A stretch of DNA of 64,000 nt from positions 702,645-766,644 of the forward strand of contig JAEWQV010000014.1 of the NCBI GenBank assembly GCA_023399055.1, written 5' to 3'. Shown here one piece after another: positions 9,385-17,606 of the stretch. Under the pieces are notes generated by a model. It was not told the DNA's origin, ran no database searches, and saw only the letters and a program-made list of their open reading frames with translations. Made by a program: the position numbers and the translations under genes. Within the stretch, counting starts at the first letter, position 1. Every line of letters begins with the position of its first letter. Source of the DNA: Bacillota bacterium (GTDB lineage: Bacteria; Bacillota; Clostridia; Lachnospirales; Lachnospiraceae).

Positions 9385-10275
9385 TTAGATTAACTTCATC
9401 TCTGTTAATACATTCCTTAGCTTCTCTTTTTGTTCCGGGTTTAGTTCTGATATGGGTTCAAGACATTTACCAACCTCAAAGCCTCTCATTACTAATCCTT
9501 CCTTGATTACCGCAGGGAAGGTTCCCATATTGGTGGCAATTCTTAACGGTGCAAGGGTATACTGCGCTTCTAATGCCCCCTCTAAATCGCCCGTAATATA
9601 TTTATCATAGATGTCAGCTGTAATTCTTGGAGCGATATTAGCACAGGAAGCAATTGCTCCTGTAGCTCCGTAACATAAGCCCGCATAGATTAAGGTATCT
9701 CTACCAATTAAAACGGAAAAATTATCATTATTTCTGGTTAATCTTATGTATTCTTCCGTATTTGTAAAATCACCTGTGCTATCTTTTACACCAACAATAT
9801 TGTCAATTAAAGCTAGCTTAGCAATGGTCGAAGGCTCAACCGTTACATTTGTCTTTGGTTTGTTGTTATATATAATAATTGGTAAGCTTGTACTGTTAGC
9901 TATCTGCTTATAATGTTCATATATCTCGTCCTGTGTCTGTGATATGAACATCGGCGTGAGTACGGAAACTGCATCAACACCCACCTCCTCGGCAATTCTC
10001 ACAAGCTCGATAACTCCTTTGGTTGTGATATGGTTCGCTCCTGCATATACCGGTACTCTTCCGGCTGCCTCTTCTACCGCAACCTTTAATATGTATTTCA
10101 CTTCTTCATTCGTAAATGCGTAAAACTCGCCAGTGGTACCCATTGGAAAGATACCATGAACCCCTTCGTCAATTAAAAAACTTATCATCTGTCTGAAAAC
10201 CGGTTCGTTAAATTTACCTTCGGGGGTAAATGGTGTAATGATTGGTGGAATTACTCCACGTGGTTTAAAATCCAT
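9385..10275 (-). CDS. DapA-family lyase, probable 5-keto-4-deoxy-glucarate aldolase
   Basis: A 296-residue class I aldolase/dehydratase of the dihydrodipicolinate synthase superfamily. The family motif GTTGEF is at about residues 47-52, the conserved Tyr is in IIIYNNKP near 136, and the Schiff-base Lys lies in GVKDSTGD near 164. True DapA is unlikely, because the gene sits between gudD and garD. In this family KdgD dehydrates and decarboxylates 5-keto-4-deoxy-glucarate, while others are retro-aldolases. The operon supplies GarR and GarK, which use tartronate semialdehyde and glycerate, but no 2-oxoglutarate-semialdehyde dehydrogenase. I therefore infer an aldolase role replacing GarL, a protein of the unrelated HpcH fold. 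Confidence 0.82.
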   Translation of the reverse strand: MDFKPRGVIPPIITPFTPEGKFNEPVFRQMISFLIDEGVHGIFPMGTTGEFYAFTNEEVKYILKVAVEEAAGRVPVYAGANHITTKGVIELVRIAEEVGVDAVSVLTPMFISQTQDEIYEHYKQIANSTSLPIIIYNNKPKTNVTVEPSTIAKLALIDNIVGVKDSTGDFTNTEEYIRLTRNNDNFSVLIGRDTLIYAGLCYGATGAIASCANIAPRITADIYDKYITGDLEGALEAQYTLAPLRIATNMGTFPAVIKEGLVMRGFEVGKCLEPISELNPEQKEKLRNVLTEMKLI

Positions 10276-10315
10276 ATATGCTCCTTTTATTTAGTGCGTC
10301 TATTGTGCTGTTCTT

Positions 10316-11641
10316 CTATCTAACCATACAAGGCTTCTTAGGATCAAACTTCCATCCAGGAATTAAGTACTGCATACCAATTGCATCATTCCTTGCCCCA
10401 AGACAATTTTTCTTATATAACTCATGTGCATATAGAACCTTTTCCATATCGATTTCTATACCAAGTCCGGGTTTCTTCGGTACTTCAATGCATCCATCTA
10501 CAATGGGCATAGGCTCTTTGGTCAGATTCTCGATACCTTCCTGCCAAATCCAGTGGGTATCGATCGCATTAATATTACCTGGCACCGCAGCGGCTGTATG
10601 TACTACCATAGCAAGAGATATATCAAAATGATTATTCGAATGACAGCCCCAGGTCAATCCAAAGTCCTTGCACATCTGTCCAACTCTTACTGATCCAGAC
10701 ATAGTCCAAAAATGAGGATCTGCCAACGGAATGTCAACAGACTGTAAGGCTAAGGAATGTGTCATCTCTCTCCAGTCTGTGGCAATCATGTTAGTGGCTG
10801 TAGGTAACCCTGTTGCACGCCTGAATTCTGCCAGAACTTCACGTCCGGAAAATACTCCTTCTGCACCACACGGATCTTCACAATAGGTCAGTATTCCATG
10901 CTTATCCTTACATAATTCAATTGCATCCTTTAGCAACCATCCACCATTCGGGTCAAGGGTAATTCTTGCCTCTGGAAAAGCAGCCTTTAAAGCTTTTACA
11001 GCTTCCATCTCTTCCTTACCAGTTAATACACCACCCTTTAATTTAAAGTCAGAAAATCCATAACGTTCTTTTGTGGCCTTTGCTAAGGCAACAATCGTTT
11101 CAGGTGTCATTGCTTCCTCGTGACGAATACGATACCATTCGCAGCCCGCATCCGGATAACAGTCATAAGGGAGATCTGTCTTCCTACGATCAGCTATATA
11201 AAATAAATAACTTAACATTCTTACCTTATCTCTTTGCATTCCTTCACCTAAAAGGGATGCTACTGGAACTCCTAAATGCTTTCCTAATAGGTCAAGTAAG
11301 GGTGCTTCGATTGCTGTAACTACATGCACTCCGGTTCTTAAGTCAAAGGTCTGTGCTCCTCGCACATCCTCTTCATTACCTTGAAGGGATTCTTTTACTT
11401 TTAAAAGTGTGTTTTTATAATCTCCAATGCTTGTACCTACTACTAAAGGGATGGAAGCCTCTAATGCCTGTGTAATCTTCTCACCGCCCGGAACCTCACC
11501 AAGTCCTTTTTCCCCGTTACTATCGGTTAATATGACAATATTTCTTGTAAAGAAGGGGGAGTGAGCACCGCTAAGATTAAGAAGCATACTATCCTTGCCG
11601 GCTACCGGATATACTTCCATTTTCTGAATCGTTGGTGTCAT
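10316..11641 (-). CDS. gudD: Glucarate dehydratase (enolase superfamily)
   Basis: A 441-residue protein matching E. coli GudD almost end to end. Shared stretches include LNLSGAHSPFFTRNIV, FDLRTGVHVVT, DWREMTHSLALQSVDIPLADPH and IPGWKFDPKKPCMVR. Enolase-superfamily catalytic residues are visible: the KLK motif at 200-202, metal ligands Asp230, Glu255 and Asn284, and the His in HSNNHFDIS near 338. It dehydrates D-glucarate (or L-idarate) to 5-keto-4-deoxy-glucarate using Mg2+. The gene follows garR by 21 bp and precedes the DapA-family lyase, giving the complete route from hexarate to pyruvate and tartronate semialdehyde. Confidence 0.96.
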   Translation of the reverse strand: MTPTIQKMEVYPVAGKDSMLLNLSGAHSPFFTRNIVILTDSNGEKGLGEVPGGEKITQALEASIPLVVGTSIGDYKNTLLKVKESLQGNEEDVRGAQTFDLRTGVHVVTAIEAPLLDLLGKHLGVPVASLLGEGMQRDKVRMLSYLFYIADRRKTDLPYDCYPDAGCEWYRIRHEEAMTPETIVALAKATKERYGFSDFKLKGGVLTGKEEMEAVKALKAAFPEARITLDPNGGWLLKDAIELCKDKHGILTYCEDPCGAEGVFSGREVLAEFRRATGLPTATNMIATDWREMTHSLALQSVDIPLADPHFWTMSGSVRVGQMCKDFGLTWGCHSNNHFDISLAMVVHTAAAVPGNINAIDTHWIWQEGIENLTKEPMPIVDGCIEVPKKPGLGIEIDMEKVLYAHELYKKNCLGARNDAIGMQYLIPGWKFDPKKPCMVR

Positions 11642-11662
11642 TGTTAATCCTCTCTAATCCTG

Positions 11663-12547
11663 TTATTTTTCAACTGTTATGTTTGACAGCTTTTCATAAT
11701 ACTTTACAATGCTGCAATGATCTTCTTTTTCATGCCCATCTGCTTTTAAGGCCTGCATAATCTCCATAACCTGTGAAGTTAACGGAAGGGGAGCACTTAC
11801 CGCATGGGATGCATTTAATGCGTTGTTCAAATCCTTAATATGTAACTCAATACGGAAACCTGGGTCAAACTTTCTTGCAAGAACAAGGGGAGCTTTTGCA
11901 TCTAAGACAGTGGAACCTGCCAGACCGCCACGAATTGCCTGATAAACCAATTCAGGATCAGCACCTGCCTTTTTAGCAAGCGTTAGCGCTTCGGACATCG
12001 CTGCAATGTTCAGAGCAACAATAATTTGGTTTGATAGCTTTGCTATATTACCTGCACCTAATTCGCCTACATATACTACTGTGCCTGCCATTACCATTAA
12101 CAAGTCATGATATTTATCAAAGGTCTCTTTTTTACCTCCAACCATTACAGAAAGTGTTCCGTCTATTGCTTTTGGTTCCCCTCCACTTACGGGGGCATCC
12201 ATCAATTCAATCCCTTTCATTGCAAGCTCTGCTCCTATTGCTCTACTTTCAACAGGATCAATAGAGCTCATATCAATGATAACTGTACCCTGTTTTGCAG
12301 TATCCGAAATACCATTTTCACCTAATGCAACATTTTTTACATGGGGTGAATTAGGTAACATAGTAATTATAACATCACACTCTTTTGCAACTTCCGCACC
12401 GTTAACCGCAGACTTTGCTCCTAAAGCAACAACCTCATTAACCGCTGCTTGGTTAAAGTCGCATACTAGAAGCTCATGCCCTGCTTTTAATAAATTTTTA
12501 CTCATGGGTTTGCCCATGATACCTAAGCCAATAAATCCCAGCTTCAT
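11663..12547 (-). CDS. garR: Tartronate semialdehyde reductase (2-hydroxy-3-oxopropionate reductase)
   Basis: The open frame continues upstream, but the ATG at 12547 with AGGAGG 7 nt before it is the clear start; the product is 294 residues. It belongs to the beta-hydroxyacid dehydrogenase family: the Rossmann motif GFIGLGIMGKPM at the N-terminus, the substrate motif DAPVSGGEPKAIDGTL near 119-134, and the catalytic Lys in LSNQIIVALN preceded by GAGNIAK. It reduces tartronate semialdehyde to D-glycerate with NAD(P)H. It is the first gene of the minus-strand hexarate operon and is divergent from garK, which takes the next step. Confidence 0.93.
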   Translation of the reverse strand: MKLGFIGLGIMGKPMSKNLLKAGHELLVCDFNQAAVNEVVALGAKSAVNGAEVAKECDVIITMLPNSPHVKNVALGENGISDTAKQGTVIIDMSSIDPVESRAIGAELAMKGIELMDAPVSGGEPKAIDGTLSVMVGGKKETFDKYHDLLMVMAGTVVYVGELGAGNIAKLSNQIIVALNIAAMSEALTLAKKAGADPELVYQAIRGGLAGSTVLDAKAPLVLARKFDPGFRIELHIKDLNNALNASHAVSAPLPLTSQVMEIMQALKADGHEKEDHCSIVKYYEKLSNITVEK

Positions 12548-12699
12548 ATCATTACCTCCTGTGCCTATATTGTTTAAAGTATATTTAACCAAGAAATCGA
12601 ACTCCTTGTCATATTCCACATTATATACCTTGGTGATATTGAATACTATTGACACAAAATATAATTCACACCTATACATTTTGTACAAAAGCAGTAAGC

Positions 12700-12802
12700 T
12701 TTCATATTGTGAAATATTAGTTTCATCATTTCATTCACTTATTTCAATTTGTAATAAATGAAATCTTTTCTCCAATTCTTTCAAATATAATTTCACAATA
12801 TG
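12700..12802. promoter_or_regulatory. Candidate operators between garR and garK: 13-nt inverted pair plus TTTCAT/ATGAAA half-sites
   Basis: CATATTGTGAAAT at 12703-12715 recurs perfectly inverted as ATTTCACAATATG at 12790-12802, in the middle of the 432-bp divergent region. Between and around them are further TTTCAT hexamers (12700, 12721 and 12729) and an ATGAAAT at 12758. The layout suits a regulator acting on both divergent transcripts. The linked PrpR-type protein is the obvious candidate because its recognition helix resembles that of the second PrpR-type protein, whose site also contains ATGAAA. I found no convincing sigma-54 -24/-12 element here by eye. Confidence 0.55.
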
Positions 12803-12898
12803 CAACTTTTACAATCTTCTCATAAAAGACTTATCAGATTAGCAGATTTGTCGATAGATAATTTCGTCTCTTTTGTATAAGATTATTATATAAGAAAA

Positions 12899-12928
12899 TA
12901 TCCCCCACCATTGCTGGAGGGGGGTATC
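12899..12928 (+). terminator. GC-rich hairpin in the garK leader
   Basis: TATCCCCCACCA pairs with TGGAGGGGGGTA around a TTGC loop, with one mismatch, and is followed by TCTTTT. It lies 50 nt upstream of the garK ribosome site on the plus strand. It could be an attenuator of garK, or a terminator for a short upstream transcript. No aptamer-like structure is evident. Confidence 0.5.
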
Positions 12929-12979
12929 TTTTGGCCCGATTACCATTCTATTATAACATAACACATGTGGAGGTTAAAG

Positions 12980-14104
12980 ATGAAGAAGTGCATTATCATT
13001 CCCGATTCCTTTAAGGGAACCATGAGTTCCATTGAAATTTGTGAAATTATGAGTACAAAGGTGAAAGACCACTATCCGGATTGTGAGACAATCACTATAC
13101 CAGTCGCAGATGGCGGTGAAGGTACCGTAGATTGCTTTCTGCATGCGATTCACGCAAAGAAAATTCCAGTTAAAATATCAGGTCCCTACAACGAACCTTT
13201 GGAGGGTTACTATGCCAGACAGGGTAATACAGCCATTATTGAGATGGCGCAGGCATGTGGGTTACCCTTAGTAGAAGGCAATAAAAATCCTGCCCTAACA
13301 ACCACTTACGGTGCAGGTCTTACGATTAAAAAGGCCGTAGAAGATGGCTGTACAGATATTATCATCGGCCTCGGAGGCAGTTGTACCAATGATGCCGGAG
13401 TTGGTGCAGCGTGTGCAGTAGGTGTGAAATTTTACGATCAAGAGGGTGTTGAGTTTTTACCTACTGGTAATACCTTATCTGCAATTAGCAAAATCGATCT
13501 ATCAAAGGCACAGCAGCTCCTTCGCAATTGTAATGTAACTGCAATGTGTGATATTGATAATCCTATGTTTGGAACAAGTGGGGCTGCTTATGTCTTTGGG
13601 CCTCAAAAGGGAGCAGACGAAACCATGGTAAAGGAATTAGATGACAACCTAAGAGCGCTCTCACAAACAGTTATTGATAATCTTGGTATTGATATATCAA
13701 ACATCCCAGGTGCGGGAGCTGCAGGTGCTATGGGTGCAGGAATTGTAGCTTTCTTCGGAGGTACCTTAAAATCAGGAATCCATACCATTCTTGATTTAAT
13801 ACAATTTGACGAACTTCTTGAGAGTACAGATATAGTATTCACCGGAGAAGGTAGAATTGATGGCCAAAGCTTAAGGGGTAAGGTTGTCATAGGGATTGCT
13901 GAACGTGCAAAGAGAAAAAACGTACCAGTAATAGCAATTGTAGGAGCTGTAGGCGAAGACGCTGAACAATCTTACTCTATGGGTGTTAGCACAATCTTTA
14001 GTATCAATCGTGCTGCTGTTGATTTTGAGATATCTAGACATCACAGCAAAGAAAACCTGGCTGCAACTATGGATTCCTTAATGCGCTTTCATAAGGTAAT
14101 ATAA
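12980..14104 (+). CDS. garK: Glycerate 2-kinase
   Basis: The start chosen is the ATG at 12980, with GGAGG 6 nt upstream, rather than the upstream ATG in the same frame. The product has 374 residues, the usual length of the GarK/GlxK family. Family motifs include IIPDSFKGTMSS at the start, DGGEGTVD, the glycine-rich GLGGSCTNDAGVG near 127-139 and FTGEGRIDGQSLRGK near 288-302. It phosphorylates D-glycerate with ATP, giving 2-phosphoglycerate in characterised homologues, and so feeds glycolysis. It is transcribed away from garR, the enzyme that makes its substrate. Confidence 0.94.
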   Translation: MKKCIIIPDSFKGTMSSIEICEIMSTKVKDHYPDCETITIPVADGGEGTVDCFLHAIHAKKIPVKISGPYNEPLEGYYARQGNTAIIEMAQACGLPLVEGNKNPALTTTYGAGLTIKKAVEDGCTDIIIGLGGSCTNDAGVGAACAVGVKFYDQEGVEFLPTGNTLSAISKIDLSKAQQLLRNCNVTAMCDIDNPMFGTSGAAYVFGPQKGADETMVKELDDNLRALSQTVIDNLGIDISNIPGAGAAGAMGAGIVAFFGGTLKSGIHTILDLIQFDELLESTDIVFTGEGRIDGQSLRGKVVIGIAERAKRKNVPVIAIVGAVGEDAEQSYSMGVSTIFSINRAAVDFEISRHHSKENLAATMDSLMRFHKVI

Positions 14105-14201
14105 ATTGATTTTATCAAGATCTTTTAGAAATTATTATGATATAAAGAATGCGGAATGAGGTATGTAAGCTTACTTACAAATACCGATTGGAGTAACATG
14201 A

Positions 14202-14226
14202 TCATGAACACGTTTTTTGTTCATGA
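14202..14226. promoter_or_regulatory. 8-bp inverted repeat upstream of the hydroxyacid dehydrogenase gene
   Basis: TCATGAAC (14202-14209) and GTTCATGA (14219-14226) form a perfect inverted repeat with a 9-nt spacer that includes six T residues. It is 31 nt upstream of the next gene's ATG. It may be an operator or a weak hairpin; the ATGAA core recalls the half-sites upstream of garK. Confidence 0.35.
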
Positions 14227-14256
14227 AATAATAGATTTCGCAAGCATGGAGGTAAC

Positions 14257-15192
14257 ATGAAAAAGGTTGTAATAGCAGTAAGCAATATTTCGAACATAAA
14301 TCCAGAGGCAAAGTCTCGATTAGAAAGTGCAGGCTTTTCCGTAGAGGAGTATGCGGATACCTTATTACTCTCACAAAAAGAACTTATTTCTCTTTTACAT
14401 CAAGCTGATGCTGTAATTGCAGGCTTAGAGTCCTATCCCGAGGAGGTACTGACCAGTCTTCCCTCTCTAAAGTTAATAGCAAGACGTGGCGTGGGTGTCG
14501 ACAATATCGATATGGAAGCTGCAAAAAGTTTAGGTATAACCGTTACACGAACTGCAGGGCTTGTGGGCATCGCTGTAGCAGAATTAGTTATGGGCTATCT
14601 GTTGGAGCATTCCAGAATGCTGTCTCTACATAATACGGAAATGAAAAACAATACCTGGAACAGACATTTGGCAGAGGGTGTTAACGGGAAGACCTTGGGA
14701 TTAGTTGGTTTTGGCAGCATTGCCCGAGAAGTGGCTGTGAGGGCAAATGCTTTTGGCATGAAGGTTGTATGCTATTATCGTCATAGAGATACTGCTATCG
14801 AAAAAGAGTATGCTGTACAATATATTGATTTTAAAACATTAATTAATACCAGTGATTATATCTCAATTAATGTACCTCTGACCAATGAAACTACTGGTAT
14901 GTTTCACCGGGAGATTTTTCAGAAAATGAAAAATACAGCGGTAATTATTAATACAGCTCGAAGCAAAATTATAAATACCGTTGATTTGGTGAACGCTTTG
15001 CAAAATCAAGAAATCGGTGGAGCTTACATCGACGTTTTTGACAACGAACCCTATCATGATGGTGAACTTATGTCCTGTGACAATGCTTTTCTCACTCCTC
15101 ATATCGGGACCTTTACCAAAAGCACTTTTCAGGCAATGAATAGCAGATGCATTGACCAGGTCATTGAATTCTTTAACGTGCAAGGAAAATAG
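14257..15192 (+). CDS. D-isomer 2-hydroxyacid dehydrogenase (phosphoglycerate dehydrogenase-like)
   Basis: A 311-residue NAD-dependent dehydrogenase with a good GGAGG site. The Rossmann motif GLVGFGSIAREVA lies near 147-159. The catalytic triad is visible: Arg in NTARSKIIN, Glu in FDNEPYHDG and His in TPHIGTFT. The size and the RGVGVDNID and AVAELVMG motifs fit the SerA/hydroxypyruvate reductase branch without an ACT domain. It follows garK by 152 bp on the same strand. It may interconvert hydroxypyruvate and D-glycerate in the hexarate pathway, but the substrate cannot be fixed from sequence. Confidence 0.85.
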   Translation: MKKVVIAVSNISNINPEAKSRLESAGFSVEEYADTLLLSQKELISLLHQADAVIAGLESYPEEVLTSLPSLKLIARRGVGVDNIDMEAAKSLGITVTRTAGLVGIAVAELVMGYLLEHSRMLSLHNTEMKNNTWNRHLAEGVNGKTLGLVGFGSIAREVAVRANAFGMKVVCYYRHRDTAIEKEYAVQYIDFKTLINTSDYISINVPLTNETTGMFHREIFQKMKNTAVIINTARSKIINTVDLVNALQNQEIGGAYIDVFDNEPYHDGELMSCDNAFLTPHIGTFTKSTFQAMNSRCIDQVIEFFNVQGK

Positions 15193-15237
15193 TAATCAAT
15201 AGTTCTTCAATTTGCATTAAATAGGGTACTAAATAGG

Positions 15238-15304
15238 ATACACCAATAGGAGGCAAAACATAGTTCATTCTCATTGAACTATGTTTTGCCTCCTATTGGT
15301 GTAT
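15238..15304. terminator. 30-bp perfect inverted repeat between convergent genes
   Basis: The arm at 15238-15267 (starting ATACACCAATAGGAGG) is perfectly complementary to 15275-15304, with a 7-nt loop (TTCTCAT). It sits between the convergent dehydrogenase (+) and AEC permease (-) genes, so a bidirectional transcription stop is the simplest reading. The stem is far longer than a typical intrinsic terminator and lacks a clear T tract on either side. Confidence 0.75.
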
Positions 15305-15327
15305 AGAGTCATTGAGATAACGAATTA

Positions 15328-16236
15328 TTATATTAACAACATTAGAAGTGGAACTGTAAGTAAGGATAACATGGTCGTTACAAAAACACACTTTGACGCA
15401 AAATCAACATCTGCTTGGTATTTTGCAGCAAGCAAGGCTGTGGTTGTGCCAACGGGCATAGCAGTTAGTAATAAGGCTACCCCTGATATAGTTGCATCCA
15501 GATGAAAAATAGATACAATACCTATCGTCATCAAAGGTAATAATATCAGACGAACTACAGCCACAAACAAAACCGATTTATCAAATATCTTTCTGATATT
15601 CACATCCGCCAGTACTGCTCCTACAATAATCATAGATATCGGCGATACTGTGCTTCCTATTTTATCAATAGAATAATCAATAAAATACGGTAATTCAACT
15701 GAGAACAAGCACCGAAGTAACCCTAGTTCTACTGCAATTATGTTAGGATTTAATAATACATTTTTCCATTTGGTCTTTGCATCCGTCTTTTCAAATAGGG
15801 AGATACCCACCGACCACATAAAGATTCGATTTGGTATCAAAAAGAAGGAAGCATAGAATAATCCCAGCTCTCCCAGAACTTCACCCGCTAAAGGTAATCC
15901 AGCAAATCCAGCATTATTGACAACGGTACCATATTGCATAATACTTCTTTTGCTGAAGGGATATTTCCTATATAATATTTTTCCAAGTAATAAGGCCATC
16001 ATGGCAATTGCAAAGGCAATCCCCGTTATAGTTCCTACTTTAATAAGTACATCTGAAGTTAATTTCTGTTGAAAGGAACTAAAAATCATACACGGCATCA
16101 AAATCTGTAATACGAAGTCAATGTATTTATTTTGATTTTCTTTTGTGATTAACCCTTTTCGCTTCACATATACGCCAACCACTATGTATACAAAAATAAC
16201 CGCTTGTATATTCAATAATCTGATAAACCCAACCAT
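15328..16236 (-). CDS. AEC-family auxin-efflux-carrier-like permease
   Basis: Starting at the ATG at 16236 (AAAGGTGG site 7 nt upstream), the product is 302 residues with about ten hydrophobic segments. It shows the AEC family pattern of two five-helix halves, with the conserved NNAGFAGLPLAGEVLG region near 91-106 and TAMPVGTTTALLAAKY near 266-281. Bacterial members export or exchange small organic acids such as malate or malonate. It is convergent with the hexarate dehydrogenase gene and has no clear operon partner, so the substrate is open. Confidence 0.87.
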   Translation of the reverse strand: MVGFIRLLNIQAVIFVYIVVGVYVKRKGLITKENQNKYIDFVLQILMPCMIFSSFQQKLTSDVLIKVGTITGIAFAIAMMALLLGKILYRKYPFSKRSIMQYGTVVNNAGFAGLPLAGEVLGELGLFYASFFLIPNRIFMWSVGISLFEKTDAKTKWKNVLLNPNIIAVELGLLRCLFSVELPYFIDYSIDKIGSTVSPISMIIVGAVLADVNIRKIFDKSVLFVAVVRLILLPLMTIGIVSIFHLDATISGVALLLTAMPVGTTTALLAAKYQADVDFASKCVFVTTMLSLLTVPLLMLLI

Positions 16237-16331
16237 GATGTAACCACCTTTTGTCGTTTTTGCTCTGTCTATTAAAATACATGATGTAAATGCATTAAGC
16301 AATCGTAATATTATCCTTTAATAAATAATTA

Positions 16332-17603
16332 TCACTTTTTACTTTCATAAAAACCAAGGGTGAATAATGCACTTGTATCAGAAATACTTAGACTTTGGTA
16401 ACTATCCTTTTTTGATTCAATCGTCCATCTTTGATAATTAATGCCTTTCTCGTAAATTTTAGTGATTAACATCTCACTATTATCCAGTTCTTTATCAAAG
16501 AAACAGTAGATACTGTTGTTAATATTATAGGTGTCCTCCAAATGGGGAGTACAGCTAATCAATATGGCCTTATCCTTCGTAGAATAAAAGGTTACTCCAC
16601 TGTAATCCTCCGTTTGGATCTCTTTCTCGGCTGGTACCACTTCAAAATCTAAATTGTAGTCACAATCATTCCACGTGAATTCTATACCGTTTATATTCTT
16701 TGATGCATAGTGGGCATAACTGTAATTAACGTCTTCGACATACACTAACTCCCCTGTCTCGATATCCAATTCTTTGTACCTAGAAGCGATGACTACATCA
16801 CATAAACTATAATAATGCTTTGGACTGTCAAAATAAAAATAGTCCTGTGACGTAAACTCATCGGTAATATATCTATCCTTGCTGCGAAAATTAATAAGCG
16901 CCAGATACACATCGGATATGTCAGATTTTGCGAAAAAATTCTTAGCATCAATGCTTTCAAAGTCCATATCATTGGCAATATATTTGCATACCACATAAAC
17001 TTCATACTGGTCTTTTTCATACAGATCCTCTAAGGAGCTTACACCATATTCAGTGAAATTGGCATAATATTTTTTCTCCAGTTCCCCAATAAGGTCCTTT
17101 TGGTAGTAATGCACTTCAAAATCATATGGAACATCAATTGAAAGAGCTGATACTGCATGTTTTTTAAAATTATCCCTAACCAATTGGTCGTTAAAATTAT
17201 CATAACATTGACCCGTTTCAACATTGGTAATGATAGAAAACTCTTCATTATTTACAATAACTGAAGATTTAACATAAGCACTTGCATGGTCACTATATAT
17301 GGGGATAACAAGTTCTTTTCTTGGTTGGCGCAGGCAATCTAAGGAAATAATCTCCCCACCGCCATAGTTCAAATTTAAATACTCCTGTGCAATGGGTTTG
17401 GCCAATTTTTCGTTATTCTTTTCTTTCTCTTTTTCCTCCTTCGACGTACAAGCAATCAATGGTAAAAGGCATAGAATAATAAAAATATATGCTAGCTTTC
17501 GTATAGATTTTTCCTTCTTATTATGAGAAGTCGAAAGTACCCATATCCTATTCTTATCCAAAACCTCTAATGTTTCTTCGAATAGTTGTGTATAGCTTTC
17601 CAT
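16332..17603 (-). CDS. Uncharacterised lipoprotein
   Basis: A 423-residue protein I do not recognise. An AAGGAGA site supports the ATG at 17603. The first 33 residues are hydrophilic, followed by a basic stretch (HNKKEKSIRK), a hydrophobic helix and a lipobox-like LIACTS near residue 53, then a Lys/Glu-rich linker. If this start is right the signal peptide is internal and unusual; a missed start or fusion at the N-terminus is possible. The remainder is rich in Tyr, Asp and Glu with no obvious domain. The gene ends a run with GH13 and GPH genes and begins 4 bp after the GH13 gene, so it is probably co-transcribed. Confidence 0.7.
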   Translation of the reverse strand: MESYTQLFEETLEVLDKNRIWVLSTSHNKKEKSIRKLAYIFIILCLLPLIACTSKEEKEKEKNNEKLAKPIAQEYLNLNYGGGEIISLDCLRQPRKELVIPIYSDHASAYVKSSVIVNNEEFSIITNVETGQCYDNFNDQLVRDNFKKHAVSALSIDVPYDFEVHYYQKDLIGELEKKYYANFTEYGVSSLEDLYEKDQYEVYVVCKYIANDMDFESIDAKNFFAKSDISDVYLALINFRSKDRYITDEFTSQDYFYFDSPKHYYSLCDVVIASRYKELDIETGELVYVEDVNYSYAHYASKNINGIEFTWNDCDYNLDFEVVPAEKEIQTEDYSGVTFYSTKDKAILISCTPHLEDTYNINNSIYCFFDKELDNSEMLITKIYEKGINYQRWTIESKKDSYQSLSISDTSALFTLGFYESKK

Positions 17604-17606
17604 AAT

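Noticed and set aside
9385..10275. Housekeeping dihydrodipicolinate synthase (dapA)
   Set aside because: Family motifs fit the wider superfamily, but the gene is embedded between gudD and garD in a catabolic operon.
12899..12928. Riboswitch upstream of garK
   Set aside because: Only a simple hairpin is visible, without the multi-helix core or conserved loops of a known aptamer class.
12548..12979. Sigma-54 promoter upstream of garR or garK
   Set aside because: No TGGCAC-N5-TTGC-like element was found by eye, and the linked regulator lacks GAFTGA.
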